Source: Chloroflexota bacterium
Lineage (GTDB): Bacteria > Chloroflexota > Chloroflexia > QHBQ01 > JADMIH01
Assembly: GCA_015478675.1 (NCBI GenBank)
Contig: JADMIH010000183.1
Coordinates: forward strand, 1-7,411
Direction of reading: 5' to 3'
Length of the DNA: 7,411 nt
The notes under the pieces are model-generated. The model was not told the DNA's origin, ran no database searches, and saw only the letters and a program-made list of their open reading frames with translations. Below, piece after piece: positions 5,333 to 7,411 of this stretch (position 1 is its first letter; every line of letters begins with the position of its first letter). Both the position numbers and the translations under genes were made by a program.

Positions 5333-6526
5333 TCAAGGTTCAGGAAGTGTAGGAGCATCGGTCAGGGGCAGAGCTCGGAGGGCCATCTGGATAGACAAGG
5401 TTGCGGAGGGGTCTTTGAGGTCTACACCGAGGATTTCGGCGGCTCGGTCGAGGCGGTAAGCCAGGGTGTTTCGGTGGACGTAGATAGCGGCGGCAGTTTC
5501 GCGTAAGCGCCCGCCATGTTCCATGAAGGCCCGCAAGGTCGGCAGGAAAGGGGTTGTCGAACGGGCATCATGCCTTAGGATGGGGCCAAGGACTGCCTCA
5601 ACGAAGTTTTCCAGATCGTTGTGGTGTTGGCTGTAAAGGAGGATCAGCAGAGTGTCGGCGCCCATGTGCGTGTAGCGTGTGGGTGTGCCGTTATATAGAA
5701 GGGAGGAGGCCGATGCAGCCAGCGTTGCTTCAGAGAGAGAGGTGGGCGTTTGGGCGAAGGGCTTCTCCCTCCCTATGCCACATGCGAGGCCGCTGCCGTC
5801 CAGGGTAGGTAGGAGGACGCATTCCGTGCCTGGGGGAAGTATGACAGCCAGACCTTCTTTATGCGGGCGGGCGATGGCGGCTGCGCCTGTTTTGCGACTC
5901 TCCTTTTGGATTCGCTCTGTTATCCTCTGAAAGATACTCTTGGGGGTCTCTGCCTCGTTGGGATTTGCAGCACCAGGCATAGGTATTAAGTAAGCTACGG
6001 CGTAGTGGGTAGTGGTGCTAAAGCCCTCTTTGCGGGCCAGGGATTGCAGATCGGCTGCGGAAGTGAGCCGCCCCGCCAGCAGATCGTCTGCCCAGCCTTG
6101 TGGGTCCTTGACAGGGAGGATTTCTCTCCGCGCCTGGTAGAGAGCGCACTCGCGCATTACAGCTTGCTCGATGTCCTGTAAGGCGGCACGGGCTTCAGTC
6201 TGCAAGAGGGGTAGCGCTGTTTGGGTCGCAGCGTCAACTGCCTGTTTATCTATTTCGCCGCGTACAGCGACAGCGGCGGCGTCACGCGATGCTAGTTGCC
6301 TGATTAGATCGGCGAGGGTGGTTGGCGGCTCTAGCCGGGCCAGATGTTCGGTGGCGACGAGAGCTAGCTCTCCACCTTGCAGGCGCGGGAGTGCGGGAGG
6401 GTAGGGGCGCAGAGATACCACCCAGCTAACGGGGTTGCGCAGATTGTCCTGGCCGGCGATCACCTCAGCGGGAAAGAGAGGTCCGCCGGGGGCTATGAGG
6501 TCAGCGATAGTAAGGGTGTGGTTCAT
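5333..6526 (-). CDS. PucR-family transcriptional regulator
   Basis: The 397-residue product has the PucR/CdaR layout. Residues 1-120 are an N-terminal PucR-type sensor domain (TIADLIAPGGPLFPAEVIAG, then GGELALVATEH). Residues 145-290 look like the degenerate GGDEF-like middle domain of this family. Residues 341-385 are the C-terminal helix-turn-helix (LRETAAAIYVHRNTLAYRLDR, then AEILGVDL), with the HRNTLAYRL recognition helix at 351-359. Family members respond to small molecules such as purine breakdown products, sugar acids or amino acids. No matching catabolic genes are visible, so the ligand is unknown. It starts 22 bases after the stop of the adaptor gene and is likely co-transcribed with it. 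No strong ribosome binding site precedes the ATG, which suggests coupled or weak translation. A tandem heptamer GAGTGCT lies just upstream (plus-strand 6529-6542). Family assignment is firm; the target genes are not known. Confidence 0.88.
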   Translation of the reverse strand: MNHTLTIADLIAPGGPLFPAEVIAGQDNLRNPVSWVVSLRPYPPALPRLQGGELALVATEHLARLEPPTTLADLIRQLASRDAAAVAVRGEIDKQAVDAATQTALPLLQTEARAALQDIEQAVMRECALYQARREILPVKDPQGWADDLLAGRLTSAADLQSLARKEGFSTTTHYAVAYLIPMPGAANPNEAETPKSIFQRITERIQKESRKTGAAAIARPHKEGLAVILPPGTECVLLPTLDGSGLACGIGREKPFAQTPTSLSEATLAASASSLLYNGTPTRYTHMGADTLLILLYSQHHNDLENFVEAVLGPILRHDARSTTPFLPTLRAFMEHGGRLRETAAAIYVHRNTLAYRLDRAAEILGVDLKDPSATLSIQMALRALPLTDAPTLPEP

Positions 6527-6548
6527 GGGAGTGCTGAGTGCTCGTCAC

Positions 6549-7411
6549 TCACTTCAGGAGGACTTGCTGGCCTTCTATCAGGGCTGATAGCACTTCTGTG
6601 TCGGTGGCGTTGCTCAGGCCGGTTTCTACTTCTACTTTGCGGGCGGTGCCATCGGGCTGGGGGAGGGTAACGTAGTCTCGGTTGCCGACCGTCTCGAAGG
6701 CGCGATTAGGGAGCAGGAGGACGTTGTCCTTGCGCTGGGCAGTGATGTCTACATTGGCCGCCATTCCCTCGCGGGGCTGCACATTTTGAGTTGGAGAGAA
6801 GCTGATGGTGGCTTCGTAGACGGTGCTGCCCTGTTTGAGGGTGGCGCCGGGGGCGAGCGACTCTATCTTGCCCTGCATCTTTACGCCCGGGTAGGAGTCG
6901 AGGGTGACTGTTACGGCCTGCCCCGCGCTCACGCGGCCCACGTCAATCTCGTCTACATCGGCTTTGATGCGCAGCGAATTGGTGTCGGCTACGGTGGCGA
7001 CGGGCTGCAAGGCTCCTACGGATTCGCCTGTATCAAGGCTTATGGAGAGGAGGGTGCCGCTTAGTGGTGAGGTGAGCTGTGCGTCGGCTATCTGCGCGTT
7101 TGCGTTGTCAACGGAAATCTGGGAGAGGTTGATCTGCTGCTGAAGTATCGCCAGGTCAGCGTCTGTGGGGCCAGCGTTGACCTTATCGAGGGCTGCTTGC
7201 GCCGCGTCTACCTTTGATTGGGCCTGGGCTATCTCCTGAGGCGTGGCACCTTTCTTTACTTTGTCGAGGTTGGCTTTAGCCTGGTTTACGCTCTCCTGGG
7301 CCTGGCGCAGGTCGTCGGCGGAAGGGCCTGCTTTGAGCTTATCGAGGGCTGCCTGGGCCTGGTCCACGGCGGCCTGGGCAGCGGCGACATCGCCGGGTAG
7401 CCCGCCTGTTT
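6549..7411 (-). CDS. Secretion/efflux periplasmic adaptor (HlyD/MacA type), N-terminus outside window
   Basis: The frame is open to the window edge, giving the C-terminal 286 residues; the GTG at 7365-7367 is internal, not a start. The visible part begins in a coiled coil made of three 26-residue repeats of the form AQAALDKLKAGPsADDLrQAQ. It then passes through the second half of a lipoyl-like domain (LTSPLSGTLLSISLDTGESV), a beta-barrel domain (LRIKADVDEIDVGRVSAGQAVTV) and a membrane-proximal domain (LLLPNRAFETVGNRDYVTL, ending IEGQQVLLK). Such proteins link an inner-membrane ABC or RND transporter to export. A signal anchor and the first half of the lipoyl and coiled-coil parts should lie beyond the right edge. 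A transporter gene is usual next door, but none follows downstream; instead a PucR regulator does. Substrate unknown. Confidence 0.9.
   Translation of the reverse strand, partial: TGGLPGDVAAAQAAVDQAQAALDKLKAGPSADDLRQAQESVNQAKANLDKVKKGATPQEIAQAQSKVDAAQAALDKVNAGPTDADLAILQQQINLSQISVDNANAQIADAQLTSPLSGTLLSISLDTGESVGALQPVATVADTNSLRIKADVDEIDVGRVSAGQAVTVTLDSYPGVKMQGKIESLAPGATLKQGSTVYEATISFSPTQNVQPREGMAANVDITAQRKDNVLLLPNRAFETVGNRDYVTLPQPDGTARKVEVETGLSNATDTEVLSALIEGQQVLLK
7125..7358 (-). repeat. Three 78-base in-frame repeats coding for the adaptor coiled coil
   Basis: Units lie at 7281-7358, 7203-7280 and 7125-7202. Each encodes 26 residues: A-x-A-x-L-D-K-(L/V)-x-x-G-(P/A), a spacer with an acidic or polar patch, then x-A-Q or a variant of it. 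Similarity persists in the DNA, for example TATCGAGGGCTGC in units 1 and 3. The series may continue beyond the right edge, since an AAAQAAVDQAQ stretch precedes unit 1. Confidence 0.75.

Noticed and set aside
7365..7367. GTG at 7365-7367 as the start of the adaptor gene
   Set aside because: The frame remains open to the window edge with coiled-coil residues (AAAQAAVDQ) before it, and the protein would lack its export signal and half its lipoyl domain.

Overview
The window carries six protein-coding genes: five complete and one running off the right edge. They are read in two opposing blocks. Bases 1-5329 are transcribed to the right: a PLP-dependent trans-sulfuration enzyme, a small JAMM/MPN+ metallopeptidase, a three-domain fusion protein (CysO-like sulfur carrier, MoeB/ThiF-type E1, rhodanese) and a divergent YchF-type GTPase. 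Bases 5333-7411 are transcribed to the left: a secretion/efflux adaptor protein (HlyD/MacA type, N-terminus outside the window), followed 22 bases later by a PucR-family regulator. The two blocks meet tail to tail with only 3 bases between stop codons. No RNA gene, CRISPR array or transposase was seen.

The host is probably a moderately GC-rich bacterium. The coding strands are G-rich, ATA, AGG and AGA codons are used freely, and some Shine-Dalgarno sites are strong (AAGGAGG). The CysO-E1-rhodanese fusion, the repeat-rich adaptor and the divergent YchF would fit Chloroflexota or a related Terrabacteria lineage. That placement is inference from gene flavour only; no phylogenetic marker here settles it.

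The central story is sulfur assimilation by a protein thiocarboxylate. In the Mycobacterium Mec-CysO-CysM route, a ubiquitin-like carrier ending in Gly-Gly is activated by a MoeB/rhodanese protein (MoeZ), loaded with sulfur, joined to an amino-acid acceptor by a PLP enzyme, and the product is clipped off by the JAMM peptidase Mec. A related homocysteine route (HcyS/HcyF/HcyD with MetY) is known in Wolinella. Here the carrier, E1 and rhodanese are one 485-residue polypeptide, the JAMM peptidase is encoded just upstream, and the PLP enzyme is of the cystathionine gamma-synthase/lyase fold rather than CysM. The carrier's Gly-Gly is buried inside the fusion (residues 89-90), so either it is cut free or the chemistry is unconventional.

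The intergenic spaces are not empty. The gaps at 2208-2451 and 3910-4189 each hold a copy of one C-rich repeat element with tandem 21-base units and a hairpin; in the second copy the hairpin is a perfect 24-bp inverted repeat. Both end in a shared 24-base tail, and a third copy of the tail stands alone at 34-57. The first 451 bases hold this tail, a plausible promoter and a long, possibly structured leader before the PLP enzyme gene.
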